64,000 nt of DNA from Bacteroidales bacterium. Lineage in GTDB: Bacteria > Bacteroidota > Bacteroidia > Bacteroidales > JAADJA01. The stretch lies in assembly GCA_021740645.1 (NCBI GenBank), contig JAIOZL010000004.1:62001-126000 (forward strand), written 5' to 3'. A program made the position numbers and the translations under genes. Each line of letters begins with the position of its first letter. Within the stretch, counting starts at the first letter, position 1. Under the pieces are notes generated by a model. That model ran no database searches and had not been told where the DNA came from. It saw only the letters and a program-made list of their open reading frames with translations. Below, piece by piece: positions 19,401 through 26,834 of the stretch.

Positions 19401-20013
19401 TGGTGGCCTTGATCATGTGATAGCATCTGGCGACAATGTGAATATACTTGTACTGGATACTGAAGTTTATTCCAATACCGGTGGACAAGCATCCAAAGCA
19501 ACTCCGGTTGGGGCTGTGGCCAAGTTTGCTGCTTCTGGTAAGAAAATCAGGAAAAAAGACCTTGGTGCCATGGCCATGACCTATGGTTATGTGTATGTGG
19601 CTCAAATTGCAATGGGTTCAAGCCAGTCGCAAACTTTAAAAGCCATTCGGGAAGCGGAAGCATACCCGGGGCCTTCATTGGTAATTGCCTATGCACCTTG
19701 TATTAACCACGGGTTAAAATTTGGTATGAGTAAAACCCAGGAAGAAGAAAAACTAGCTGTTGATTGCGGATACTGGCACCTTTACAGGTTTAACCCTGCT
19801 TTGGAGAAAGAAGGTAAAAACCCATTCTCGTATGATTCGAAAGAACCTGATTGGGATAAGTTCCAGGATTTCCTTGCACGTGAAGTACGCTACACCTCTT
19901 TGAAAAAATCGTTTCCTGCTGAGGCAGCTCATTTGTTTGCTGCTGCAGAAGAAAACGCAAAATGGAGGTACGCCAGTTACCAGCGTTTAGCAAAAATGGA
20001 TTTTTCAGAATAA
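16480..20013 (+). CDS. nifJ: Pyruvate:ferredoxin (flavodoxin) oxidoreductase
   Basis: The 1177-residue single-chain enzyme oxidises pyruvate with CoA to acetyl-CoA and CO2 and reduces ferredoxin. Domain order is complete: the N-terminal pyrimidine-binding domain (YPITPSSDMAE), the CoA-region and gamma domains, two [4Fe-4S] clusters (CIQCNQC near 690, CTGCGNC near 747), a third cluster region (CAGCGE near 814), and the thiamine-diphosphate domain (GDGWAYDIGYGG near 965, then SNTGGQASKAT). It is cytosolic and oxygen-sensitive in most relatives, marking an anaerobic or microaerobic lifestyle. It has its own terminator. Its reduced ferredoxin could feed the NuoEFG-like complex encoded at 42717-49396 (inference). 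Confidence 0.97.
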   Translation: MAKEKKFITCEGNYATSHIAYMFSEVACIYPITPSSDMAEYVDQWAAHGRKNIFGEVVDVREMQSEAGAAGAVHGSLQAGALTSTYTASQGLLLMIPNMYKISGELLPGVFHVSARSLAAQALSIFGDHSDVMSTRQTGFGMLATGSVQEIMDLAGIAHLTAIKTRVPFLHFFDGFRTSHEIQKVEVMQMEELAKLVDHKALQRFRDNALNPETPVTRGTAQNPDIYFQAREAGTVFYDNIPDVVDSYMREIEKITGREYHPFDYYGASDAEHIIVAMGSVTSTIKELIDYLVGKGEKVGLIAVHLYRPFSEKYFMKVFPKSVKKIAVLDRTKEIGANGEPLYLDIRDLFYGKPNAPVIVGGRYGLSSKDTTPAHILAVFENLKEAEPKNKFTISIVDDVRNTSLPLLPEISISPKGTYEAKFFGLGADGTVGANKNSIKIIGDSTDKYAQGYFAYDSKKSGGITVSHLRFGDVPVRATYLVSNPDFVACHVPSYLSKYDVLKGLKKGGTFLLNSIWDEEETKKNLPDHIKKYLADNNISFYIINATKIATKIGLGSRTNTIMQSAFFKVADVIPYEKAVDEMKAAIVKSYGKKGEMIVNMNNAAVDRGGDVEKIEVPKEWANIKLKVQKDDRVLSDFIKNVFDPINKLKGDSLPVSAFSGREDGTFPSGTTAYEKRGIAVKVPEWKAENCIQCNQCSYVCPHGCIRPFLLDKNEIKGLAKDAVTLEGKPKMFADYQFRIQLSPLDCTGCGNCVEVCPSKDKALVLQPLATQMKEADNWNYMDNNVTYKDDIVEKDKSVKNSQFAQPLFEFSGACAGCGETAYVKLVTQLFGERMMIANATGCSSIYGGSAPSTPYCPSKKTGRGPAWANSLFEDNAEFGFGMATAINKMRKRIEEKIKNANGNFSDSTKQLFNEWLDSKEDGNKSDEVSRKLIPALKKEKDPLAKELLNLKQYFSKKSVWIFGGDGWAYDIGYGGLDHVIASGDNVNILVLDTEVYSNTGGQASKATPVGAVAKFAASGKKIRKKDLGAMAMTYGYVYVAQIAMGSSQSQTLKAIREAEAYPGPSLVIAYAPCINHGLKFGMSKTQEEEKLAVDCGYWHLYRFNPALEKEGKNPFSYDSKEPDWDKFQDFLAREVRYTSLKKSFPAEAAHLFAAAEENAKWRYASYQRLAKMDFSE

Positions 20014-20041
20014 AATCCAGCATAATATTCCTTAATTTTAT

Positions 20042-20077
20042 AGCCGGGTACGCAGTGTGCCCGGCTTTATTTTTTTA
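20042..20077 (+). terminator. Rho-independent terminator of nifJ
   Basis: AGCCGGG and CCCGGCT pair around an 11-nt loop and are followed by TTATTTTTTT. It lies 29 bp after nifJ and includes the spurious GTG start of the longer phosphatase frame. Confidence 0.88.
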
Positions 20078-20086
20078 AAACAAAAC

Positions 20087-20914
20087 ATGGCTATGAAAAA
20101 TCTTCTAATTTTTTTATTGGTAATCATTTCGACTGTACCCACTTTTCAGGGATGTAAAAATTCCAACGCCTTCAGCACAAAAAATGGCGAAGAACCTGAG
20201 GTTAAATCCAACGACCATTTATTAATGGCCACCTTATATCAGCAAACTGCAGCCGAATACAGGGCATTGTGTTACCAGGCATTTAACCTGGCCAGGTATC
20301 AGGTTGACCGGAGTTCAAAAATAATGGGGGGCATGAAAAAGCAGGCGATCGTAGTGGATATAGATGAAACAATGCTTGATAACAGCCCTTACGAAGCTAA
20401 ATGTATCCTTGATAGTATCTATTATCCGGAAGGCTGGGATGATTGGATGAATCTTTCTTCGGCAGAGGCTGTGCCCGGAGCTTTGGAATTTTTGAAATAT
20501 GCCGAGTCCAAGGGTGTGGAGGTTTACTATATCAGCAACAGAAAAGAAAAGTACAGGGCTCAAACCCTAAAAAATCTGCAGGCCCTGAACTTCCCCTTTG
20601 CTAATGACGACCACCTAATGCTTAAAGGAGAAATTTCAAGTAAAACTGAAAGACGAAACCATGTATCGGAAAAAAACATGATCATCATGCTTATCGGGGA
20701 TAACCTGAATGATTTTTCTGATGTTTTTGAAAAGAAAAGCATAGCCGAACGATTTGAATTAACGGATAAGATGAAGGAAGATTTTGGCAGAAACTTTATT
20801 GTATTGCCCAATGCCATGTATGGCGAATGGGAAGGCGCGATTTATAATTATGATTATAGTAAATCGAATTCAGAAAAATTTAATCTGATGTACGAAGCCC
20901 TTAAAGGATTTTAA
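20087..20914 (+). CDS. HAD-family acid phosphatase lipoprotein, e(P4)-like
   Basis: The 275-residue product starts at ATG 20087 (a second ATG is at 20093); the longer frame from GTG 20057 would begin inside the nifJ terminator. It carries a signal peptide with lipobox (FQGC). HAD motifs are clear: VVDIDETMLDNS holds the DxDxT nucleophile, YYISNR is motif II, and LIGDNLNDF is motif IV. Length, lipidation and motif spacing match the class C (lipoprotein e(P4)) acid phosphatases, which act as periplasmic or surface 5'-nucleotidases releasing nucleosides and phosphate. The substrate is inferred from the family. Its stop lies 11 bp from a convergent gene. Confidence 0.88.
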   Translation: MAMKNLLIFLLVIISTVPTFQGCKNSNAFSTKNGEEPEVKSNDHLLMATLYQQTAAEYRALCYQAFNLARYQVDRSSKIMGGMKKQAIVVDIDETMLDNSPYEAKCILDSIYYPEGWDDWMNLSSAEAVPGALEFLKYAESKGVEVYYISNRKEKYRAQTLKNLQALNFPFANDDHLMLKGEISSKTERRNHVSEKNMIIMLIGDNLNDFSDVFEKKSIAERFELTDKMKEDFGRNFIVLPNAMYGEWEGAIYNYDYSKSNSEKFNLMYEALKGF

Positions 20915-20925
20915 AAGAATCACCA

Positions 20926-21681
20926 CTATTTTGCCGGTTCTTTGGTCAAAACAAACCGCCATGCACAAAAATATTCTTCCGGGTGCGGATCGGGCGGACA
21001 GGCAAAACATTCCGTTTTTATGCGGGGATCAATGGCTTCAGCGAAGGTGGTGTATTCAACCAGTCCCCCCGACTTGCAGGGATAGTCATCCAATCCTTTC
21101 CGTTTACGGGCATTTTGCACACGGCACTGATTCATTTGGAACACAAAACTGTCTTCTGTTTCATCCACAAAAGATTGCTCATTGATAAACGCATACAACC
21201 TGAACTTCAGGGCTTGTTTTAATCCCTCCAAACCAGGATTTACAGGTAATTCGAGTAGGCGTTTAATCGACCAGGCTTCAAAAGGAGAAAACTGTGCCCA
21301 GCACGAATCATTGCATCGCTTTGCATCATTCATTCCATGATTGAACTCTACAGCCTGAAACCAAACCCCATCATTTGCCAACCAGTTAACGGCCATAGCA
21401 TCCCTCAAATTTTCAAGGGTCTCTTCGGGTAAATCAAGCAATGGCCCGGGAATATTGTTAGCCAATTCTACCCCAAGGGTCTTAGCAATTCTTTTCATTT
21501 GGATAGCATAACTCTGTGTCCAGGCTTCTTCCATCGCTTTTAATGCCTTTTCAGTTCCCATTTGATGCTTTACTTCAGCAAACCACATGGCATGGTGCAT
21601 CATGGTACGATGGAAAAAATCAAGGATCAAGCGGGAATTAGTTTCTTTCGAAAGCTTTTTGTCGGAATCGATCGGTATCAT
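20926..21681 (-). CDS. DUF6125 / ATC-hydrolase-like protein
   Basis: The 251-residue product is cytosolic, with no signal peptide or membrane segment. It has a helical N-terminal half (HAMWFAEVKHQMG, then LANDGVWFQAVE) and a cysteine-rich C-terminal half (RVQNARKRKGL, YPCKSGG, ECFACPPDPHPEEYFC). These match my memory of the DUF6125 family, related to L-2-amino-thiazoline-4-carboxylate hydrolases; conserved cysteines suggest metal or cluster binding. True function is unknown. From ATG 21681 it overlaps the 3' end of the histidine kinase by 44 bp. The next in-frame ATG (about 21606) would remove conserved N-terminal sequence, so the overlapping start is preferred. Confidence 0.7.
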   Translation of the reverse strand: MIPIDSDKKLSKETNSRLILDFFHRTMMHHAMWFAEVKHQMGTEKALKAMEEAWTQSYAIQMKRIAKTLGVELANNIPGPLLDLPEETLENLRDAMAVNWLANDGVWFQAVEFNHGMNDAKRCNDSCWAQFSPFEAWSIKRLLELPVNPGLEGLKQALKFRLYAFINEQSFVDETEDSFVFQMNQCRVQNARKRKGLDDYPCKSGGLVEYTTFAEAIDPRIKTECFACPPDPHPEEYFCAWRFVLTKEPAK

Positions 21682-22687
21682 TAAAATTCTTGTTTTCGTT
21701 TTGAAAAGGTAAAATTACTTTAAATTCTGAACCATTTTTAGGTTCGCTGCTTACTTTTATTTTTCCTTTATGTTTATCAATAAATTCTTTGCATAAAATT
21801 AATCCAAGCCCTGTTCCTTTTTCATTATCAGTCCCCGAAGTACTCACCTGCTTGTCAATCCTGAAAAGGTCATGTATTTTTTCCGCAGGTATTCCAACAC
21901 CTGTATCAATCACAGAAATTTCTGTAAACTTCTGAAGGACTTTTGTTTTAATTTTAATGCTTCCGTTTGGGGGAGTAAACTTAATGGCATTTGAAATCAG
22001 GTTTCTGAAAACTGCCGATAACATTTCAATATCACCATTTAAAATGACATTTTCAGGGATATCATAATAAATTTTTATCTGTTTTTTCTTTGCCGAACTA
22101 CCCAGCAAATCAATGCATCCCAATACCACATCCCTGACATTAACCTCCCCTGGAATAAAAGCAATTCGGCCAGTTTGAGAGCGCGACCATTGAAGCAAAT
22201 TTTCCAGCAAGTTAAATCCTTGTTTTGAGGAGTCATGCATGATTTGGATAAAGCGTTTTATTTCCTCCTTATTAAAATTATCGTAATCATTTTTAAGCAG
22301 GTCGGAAAAACCCAGTAATGAATTGAATGGATTTTTCAGGTCATGGGCAATGATTGAAAAGAACTTGTCTTTGGTGGCGTTCAGCATCCTCAGTTCCGCT
22401 TCGGTTTTATATGATTTTATTTCCTTCGAAGTTTCTTTTTCCTCAATTTTTATTAGGGCTTCTGGCGATGTTGACTTTTTTAAAATTAGTTTCCGTTCAA
22501 TAAAAATACCCAGAAAAACACCTATAACTAAACTGGTTGCCAAAATTAAACCTAAAAAAATCCGGGGTGAAGTCCCGACAGTTTGAATAAAATAATTGGA
22601 CACTGAAACATGCTCATTACCGAATATAAAAATGGCAAACAATAAGAATAATACTGTAAAGAAAATCTTCTTCCATAATCTCTTCAT
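21638..22687 (-). CDS. Membrane sensor histidine kinase, minimal input domain
   Basis: The 349-residue product has two transmembrane helices (about 8-22 and 40-63) separated by only about 20 residues, then a short coiled linker. A HisKA domain follows with the phospho-accepting histidine in SIIAHDLKNPFNSLLG (about residue 114). The HATPase domain has NLISNAIKFTPPNG, DTGVGIP and GTGLGLILCKEF. It would autophosphorylate and pass phosphate to a response regulator, but no regulator gene adjoins, so it is an orphan. The tiny periplasmic loop suggests it senses a membrane signal or a partner protein. The 3' end overlaps the DUF6125-like gene. Confidence 0.9.
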   Translation of the reverse strand: MKRLWKKIFFTVLFLLFAIFIFGNEHVSVSNYFIQTVGTSPRIFLGLILATSLVIGVFLGIFIERKLILKKSTSPEALIKIEEKETSKEIKSYKTEAELRMLNATKDKFFSIIAHDLKNPFNSLLGFSDLLKNDYDNFNKEEIKRFIQIMHDSSKQGFNLLENLLQWSRSQTGRIAFIPGEVNVRDVVLGCIDLLGSSAKKKQIKIYYDIPENVILNGDIEMLSAVFRNLISNAIKFTPPNGSIKIKTKVLQKFTEISVIDTGVGIPAEKIHDLFRIDKQVSTSGTDNEKGTGLGLILCKEFIDKHKGKIKVSSEPKNGSEFKVILPFQNENKNFNDTDRFRQKAFERN

Positions 22688-23331
22688 AAATCATAAATTT
22701 GGGCGGTTCATAAACATAATTTTGTTAGAGGTCATACGCTCAGGAAGCCTTAAAGTTTGGGCTTTTAATCAACAGTAAAATGTTAAAAAGTATTTCTGAT
22801 AAGAGAGAGAATGGCAATGATTAACAGGCTTTATTTTATTCCTCCTCCTAACCCCCGCCAGCGGGGCAAATTTAATTCATACTTCACATAAGCTTCGGGC
22901 GGCTATGCAATAGCCCTGGTAACTATGTGTGGATGCGAAGGAATGGTTTAATTCGCCAGGATTCTATCCTGAAGCTTCACATTTATTTTCAAAAATTACA
23001 AATTGATTTATTTATCCATTTTGGATTAAACAAATATATAAAATTCAATTCGTTGAGTGTACCTCACAAGTTTTCCTTTTCCCTCGCTGGCGGGGGCCAG
23101 GGGGTGGAATATTTATTTACTATTTATTAAAATGAACAAATACTTAACTGGCTTATTTAACCTTGCATGATTAATTTTAATACCTTCAAAAATTGGGATT
23201 GCAAATGACAAAGTGCCAGGTTTGGTATGATGTTATCCAAAGTAAGGTTGAACGGAGATAAATAATTTTTGTTTTTACCGCCTGCAAAATAAAACCTCTG
23301 AATGCAAAAACAAAGCAATGATTAACCAACC
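22688..23331. other. 644-bp gene-free, repeat-containing gap
   Basis: No convincing gene is present; the longest frame (22927-23130) lacks any recognisable feature. The stretch holds a long imperfect inverted repeat (22837-23112) and a 29-bp imperfect direct repeat whose second copy overlaps the 3' end of menG. It probably represents decayed mobile or duplicated DNA. Confidence 0.6.
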
Positions 23332-23343
23332 TTATTTTATTCC
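22814..23343. repeat. Imperfect 29-bp direct repeats, 501 bp apart
   Basis: Copies at 22814-22842 and 23315-23343 share GCAATGATTAAC and TTATTTTATTCC, with 25 of 29 positions identical. The right copy includes the menG stop codon region, so the left copy looks like a duplicated menG tail. Confidence 0.6.
22837..23112. repeat. MITE-like element with GC-rich terminal inverted repeats
   Basis: The left arm (22837-22867) contains CCCCCGCCAGCGGGG, and the right arm (23081-23112) contains CCTCGCTGGCGGGGG. The right arm reverse-complemented matches the left at roughly 25 of 31 positions. The GC-rich ends stand out in AT-rich surroundings. The interior has no gene. Confidence 0.6.
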
Positions 23344-24036
23344 GGTATAAATGGAGGCTATACCGAAGGTGAGGGATTTATGCCTGATATCTTTAAATCC
23401 AATTTCATTTAAAATTGTAAGAAATTCATGTCCTGCAGGAAATGCACTAACCGAATCCGGAAGATATGTATATGCCGAGGAATCTCCTGAAATAACTCTT
23501 CCCAGCAGAGGCAGTATGTACCTGAAATAAAAATTATACAATTGTTTTACAGGGAATTTGGCAGGTTTCGAAAATTCCAAAATCATCAACATCCCTTCCT
23601 TACTCAACACCCGGTGCATTTCAGAAAGTCCCTTTTCAAGGTTTTCAAAATTCCTGACTCCGAAAGCCACCATTACCACATCAAATGTATGATCCTCAAA
23701 CTGCAAATTCTCTGAGTCTCCAGTTTGAAGGGTAATAATGTCAGACAGCCCTTTTTTCTTCAGTTTAGTCCTCCCAAACTCAAGCATATCCTCAGCAATA
23801 TCTATTCCGATGATTTTCCTTGGTTTTAATTTCACTGCTTCGATGGCCAGGTCACCGGTGCCCGTAGCCACATCCAATATCATCTGAGGATCAGTCTCTC
23901 CTATAATTTTGATCGCCTTTTTCCGCCAGACAAAATCGATGCCGGCAGAAAGAAAATGATTCAGGAAATCGTAACGATGTGCAATTTTATTGAACATGGT
24001 CCGAACCTGCTGTTTTTTACCTGTTGTTTTACTCAC
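23332..24036 (-). CDS. menG: Demethylmenaquinone methyltransferase
   Basis: The 234-residue product is a class I SAM methyltransferase of the UbiE/MenG family: MFNKIAHRYDFLNHF near the start, LDVATGTGDLAIEA as the SAM-binding motif I, and VAFGVRNFEN near residue 120. It methylates demethylmenaquinone in the last step of menaquinone synthesis; Bacteroidetes use menaquinone, hence menG rather than ubiE. It follows the geranylgeranyl-reductase-like gene by 18 bp on the same strand, so quinone ring and prenyl-chain modification genes are co-transcribed. Its 3' end abuts a repeat-rich gap. Confidence 0.93.
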   Translation of the reverse strand: MSKTTGKKQQVRTMFNKIAHRYDFLNHFLSAGIDFVWRKKAIKIIGETDPQMILDVATGTGDLAIEAVKLKPRKIIGIDIAEDMLEFGRTKLKKKGLSDIITLQTGDSENLQFEDHTFDVVMVAFGVRNFENLEKGLSEMHRVLSKEGMLMILEFSKPAKFPVKQLYNFYFRYILPLLGRVISGDSSAYTYLPDSVSAFPAGHEFLTILNEIGFKDIRHKSLTFGIASIYTGIK

Positions 24037-24054
24037 AAAAGATGAATTTAATAT

Positions 24055-25290
24055 TTATCTGCCCATTAAAATTTTGATATACAACCAGGGGCTTTTAAGT
24101 TTCTTACGTACTTCAAGATCTGACATGGCCAGGGTAAGCTTTCTTTGCAGTATTTCACTATTCGCCGCCCTTTTAACCACGCTATTAAACAACCAGGGAT
24201 ACTTTACAAAACGAGGTATTTTTCTGCTTATCCGTAATTCCCGGCCGATTTTTTCATAAAGATCATCTTCATATTGCTTCAAAAAAGCTTCCGAATAATC
24301 TCCCTTTTCAATCGAGCGAATGGCCTGCCTTGCCGCAAACATCCCACTTAATGCAGCATGCCCTATACCTTCACCGGTTACAGGGTCAATAAGGTTTGCT
24401 GCATCTCCTGCCAGGAGAAATCCGTCCCCCCGGATCTTTCTTTTTTTATCCCATAAAGGTAAACTGTAAGCTTCAACTTTTGAAATTTGTGTGGCATTCT
24501 TAAATCTTTCCATTAAATGGGGTTCATTTTCTATGGCCTCAAACATCAGTTTCTTGAGATTGATCCTATGTTTTTTAATCCGGTATCTGTCGATACCTAC
24601 GCCAATGTTGGCTTCGCCATTGGGTAAAGGAAATATCCAAAAATAACCGGGCAATAAATTTTTCAGAAAATGAAGTTCCACATAATTCTTTTTGTGCATC
24701 CCACTAATACCCTTATAATAGGTTTTAATACCAGTCATGGTCCACTTGGCATCTTTTACGATACCTCCCGGCTCTTTCATAAACTTCGAATTTGCCCCAT
24801 TGGCGAAAATGACTAAATCTGAAATAATCGTAAGGCCAGTATTGGTTGTTAGAATATTTTTTCCTCCTTTACGTGCATACCCTAAAACTTCAACACCCTC
24901 CAGAAATTCAATTTCCGGTTTTTGTTTGGCCTCTTCAACCAAAAAGTTGTCGAGATGAATTCGCTTACAGATATAACCCGGAGGCAATTCCGGAGAAACT
25001 TCATTATCATCAAGGAAGGGCAGGTCAAGCATTTTTCCGTTTGGAGCTACCACTCGCATTCCATAAGAATGGACTAAAAAATCCTGCCGGTTTAATTTTA
25101 ATAATAAGTCCTTATCTAACTTGCTTAAAACAGAAAGCACCCAACCGCTAATCCCATCTCCGCAAATTTTATCACGAGGAAAAACAGCTTTGTCGATAAG
25201 GCAGCATGGAATACCTGCCCTGGCCAGAAATAATGCTGCAAAAACTCCAGCAGGGCCCGCACCGACTATACTTACAGATGATCTCTCCAT
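24055..25290 (-). CDS. Geranylgeranyl-reductase family flavoprotein
   Basis: The 411-residue product starts MERSSVSIVGAGPAG, an N-terminal FAD dinucleotide-binding fold. DKICGDGISG follows near residue 40, GYFWIFPLPNGEANIGVG near 195-215 carries the substrate-pocket motif of this family, and LLAGDAANLIDPVTGEGIG near 285 is the second FAD motif. Members reduce prenyl chains of quinones, archaeal lipids or chlorophyll precursors; next to menG, partial saturation of the menaquinone side chain is plausible (inference). A TTG-initiated extension to 25314 would overlap the -7 box at 25312-25319, so ATG 25290 is chosen. It diverges from the mevalonate operon. Confidence 0.88.
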   Translation of the reverse strand: MERSSVSIVGAGPAGVFAALFLARAGIPCCLIDKAVFPRDKICGDGISGWVLSVLSKLDKDLLLKLNRQDFLVHSYGMRVVAPNGKMLDLPFLDDNEVSPELPPGYICKRIHLDNFLVEEAKQKPEIEFLEGVEVLGYARKGGKNILTTNTGLTIISDLVIFANGANSKFMKEPGGIVKDAKWTMTGIKTYYKGISGMHKKNYVELHFLKNLLPGYFWIFPLPNGEANIGVGIDRYRIKKHRINLKKLMFEAIENEPHLMERFKNATQISKVEAYSLPLWDKKRKIRGDGFLLAGDAANLIDPVTGEGIGHAALSGMFAARQAIRSIEKGDYSEAFLKQYEDDLYEKIGRELRISRKIPRFVKYPWLFNSVVKRAANSEILQRKLTLAMSDLEVRKKLKSPWLYIKILMGR

Positions 25291-25311
25291 AAAAAAATTA
25301 AATAATTTCGA

Positions 25312-25319
25312 CAAAGATA
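25312..25319 (-). promoter_or_regulatory. -7 box TATCTTTG for the reductase-menG operon
   Basis: A perfect match to the Bacteroidetes -7 consensus lies on the minus strand. Transcription should begin near 25305, only about 15 nt before the ATG at 25290. No clear -33 TTTG is seen. Confidence 0.5.
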
Positions 25320-25414
25320 ATTTATCTAAAAATAAAATTTGTTTAAAAATATATCGTAATAGTTAAACAAATAGATACATTTATATGTTATAGTAACAAT
25401 TTAATTGAAAATTG

Positions 25415-25422
25415 TATCTTTG
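25415..25422 (+). promoter_or_regulatory. -7 box TATCTTTG for the mevalonate operon
   Basis: A perfect -7 box lies 54 bp before the GTG start of HMG-CoA reductase. The -33 region (about 25392-25396) is not a clear TTTG. With the box at 25312 it makes a divergent promoter pair for isoprenoid genes. Confidence 0.5.
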
Positions 25423-25475
25423 CCGGCTGAATTTCGGGTCTGCTTTTGGGTACAAAAAAATGAAAACAACTTAAA

Positions 25476-26834
25476 GTGAAAGAAAAACAGATTATTTGCG
25501 GATTTTCAAAACTAGATAAGGACCAAAAGTTAGATTATATTTCAGGGTATTTTGAAAACCAGGAGGACTTTATTAAAGAGCTTAAAAGCTTCTATCATGA
25601 AGATGAGAAGAAGCAAAAAATATTTGACGAGTTCAGCGAAAATACCATTTCAAACTTTTATTTCCCTTACGGCATTGCTCCTAACTTTTTAATTGACGGA
25701 AACATTCAGCATGTTCCATTGGTAATTGAAGAAAGTTCTGTGGTAGCTGCGGCCTCAAAAAGTGCTAAGTTCTGGTCGAATAAAGGTGGATTCCATACCG
25801 AGATCATTTCTACCAAAAAAATAGGCCAGGTTCATTTTATATGGCATGGAAACTTTGATAAGCTTAAAACGCTTTTGCCTGACCTTAAGGACAGGATGAT
25901 TGAAAGAACATCTGAAATTACAGCCAATATGGTAGCACGTGGTGGAGGAATTGCAGATATTGAGTTGGTGGATATGACCCATGAAATTCCGGATTACTAC
26001 CAGGTAAAAGCAACATTTGAAACAGTGGATTCGATGGGTGCCAACTTCATTAACTCCTGCTTGGAAGAATTTGCCCAGGAACTAAAAGAGTTTTTTACTG
26101 AAAGCCCTTATTTTAAAGATGAAGAGCGGAATTGCGAAGTGATCATGAGCATTTTGTCGAACTATACACCTGAATGTCTGGTGAAAGTTTCGGTAGAATG
26201 CGACATTGATGACCTGGATGAAATTGATGAAGACTTAAGTGGAGATGAGTTTGCCTGGAAATTTGAAAAAGCAGTTCAGATCGCCAAAGTGGATACCTAC
26301 CGTGCAACTACCCACAATAAAGGAATATTTAACGGGATTGATGCAGTGGCACTGGCTACAGGTAATGATTTCAGGGCAATCGAAGCATGCGGACATACCT
26401 ATGCCGCCAGAGATGGAAAGTACCAAAGCCTTACAGATGTTGAGGTAAAAGACGGGAAGTTTAAATATTGGCTTACTATTCCTCTTGCTATGGGCACTGT
26501 GGGTGGATTGACTACCCTGCACCCTCTGGCAAAAACTTCACTTGAGCTACTGGGGAATCCGGGAGCGACTGAATTGATGCGAATAGCAGCAAGTGTGGGA
26601 CTGGCAAACAACTTCGGTGCAATTAAATCATTGGTTACAAAAGGCATTCAGAAAGGCCATATGAAAATGCACTTACTCAATATACTTAATCAATTGAATG
26701 CCACTACTGAAGAAAAGAATAAAACAAAAATATATTTTGAGGATAAAAAAGTTTCGTACAGTGCAGTTGAAAACTACCTCATAAAACTCAGGACGCCCAT
26801 TGAGGCATCAAAAGTTGTTTACGTAAATAAATAA
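25476..26834 (+). CDS. Hydroxymethylglutaryl-CoA reductase
   Basis: The 452-residue product resembles the bacterial class II type. Motifs in order: PYGIAPNFLIDG with an upstream region fitting the small domain, ETVDSMGANFIN (HMG-CoA binding), ATGNDFRAIEACGH with active-site charge, GTVGGLTTLHP, and QKGHMKMH with the catalytic histidine. It reduces HMG-CoA to mevalonate in the cytosol and opens the mevalonate operon. The start is GTG at 25476. It is preceded by a four-codon ATG mini-frame (25460-25474) that ends one base before it, which might couple translation. Its stop overlaps the next start by one base. The NAD(P)H preference is not determined. Confidence 0.92.
   Translation: MKEKQIICGFSKLDKDQKLDYISGYFENQEDFIKELKSFYHEDEKKQKIFDEFSENTISNFYFPYGIAPNFLIDGNIQHVPLVIEESSVVAAASKSAKFWSNKGGFHTEIISTKKIGQVHFIWHGNFDKLKTLLPDLKDRMIERTSEITANMVARGGGIADIELVDMTHEIPDYYQVKATFETVDSMGANFINSCLEEFAQELKEFFTESPYFKDEERNCEVIMSILSNYTPECLVKVSVECDIDDLDEIDEDLSGDEFAWKFEKAVQIAKVDTYRATTHNKGIFNGIDAVALATGNDFRAIEACGHTYAARDGKYQSLTDVEVKDGKFKYWLTIPLAMGTVGGLTTLHPLAKTSLELLGNPGATELMRIAASVGLANNFGAIKSLVTKGIQKGHMKMHLLNILNQLNATTEEKNKTKIYFEDKKVSYSAVENYLIKLRTPIEASKVVYVNK

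Noticed and set aside
18703..19605. Minus-strand frames opposite nifJ
   Set aside because: The plus strand is a full-length PFOR with all motifs; the opposite frames have no family features.
20057..20086. GTG start for the acid phosphatase
   Set aside because: It lies within the nifJ terminator hairpin; ATG 20087 gives a proper signal peptide.
22927..23130. 67-codon open frame in the repeat-rich gap
   Set aside because: No start context, no recognisable motif, and it overlaps the inverted-repeat element.
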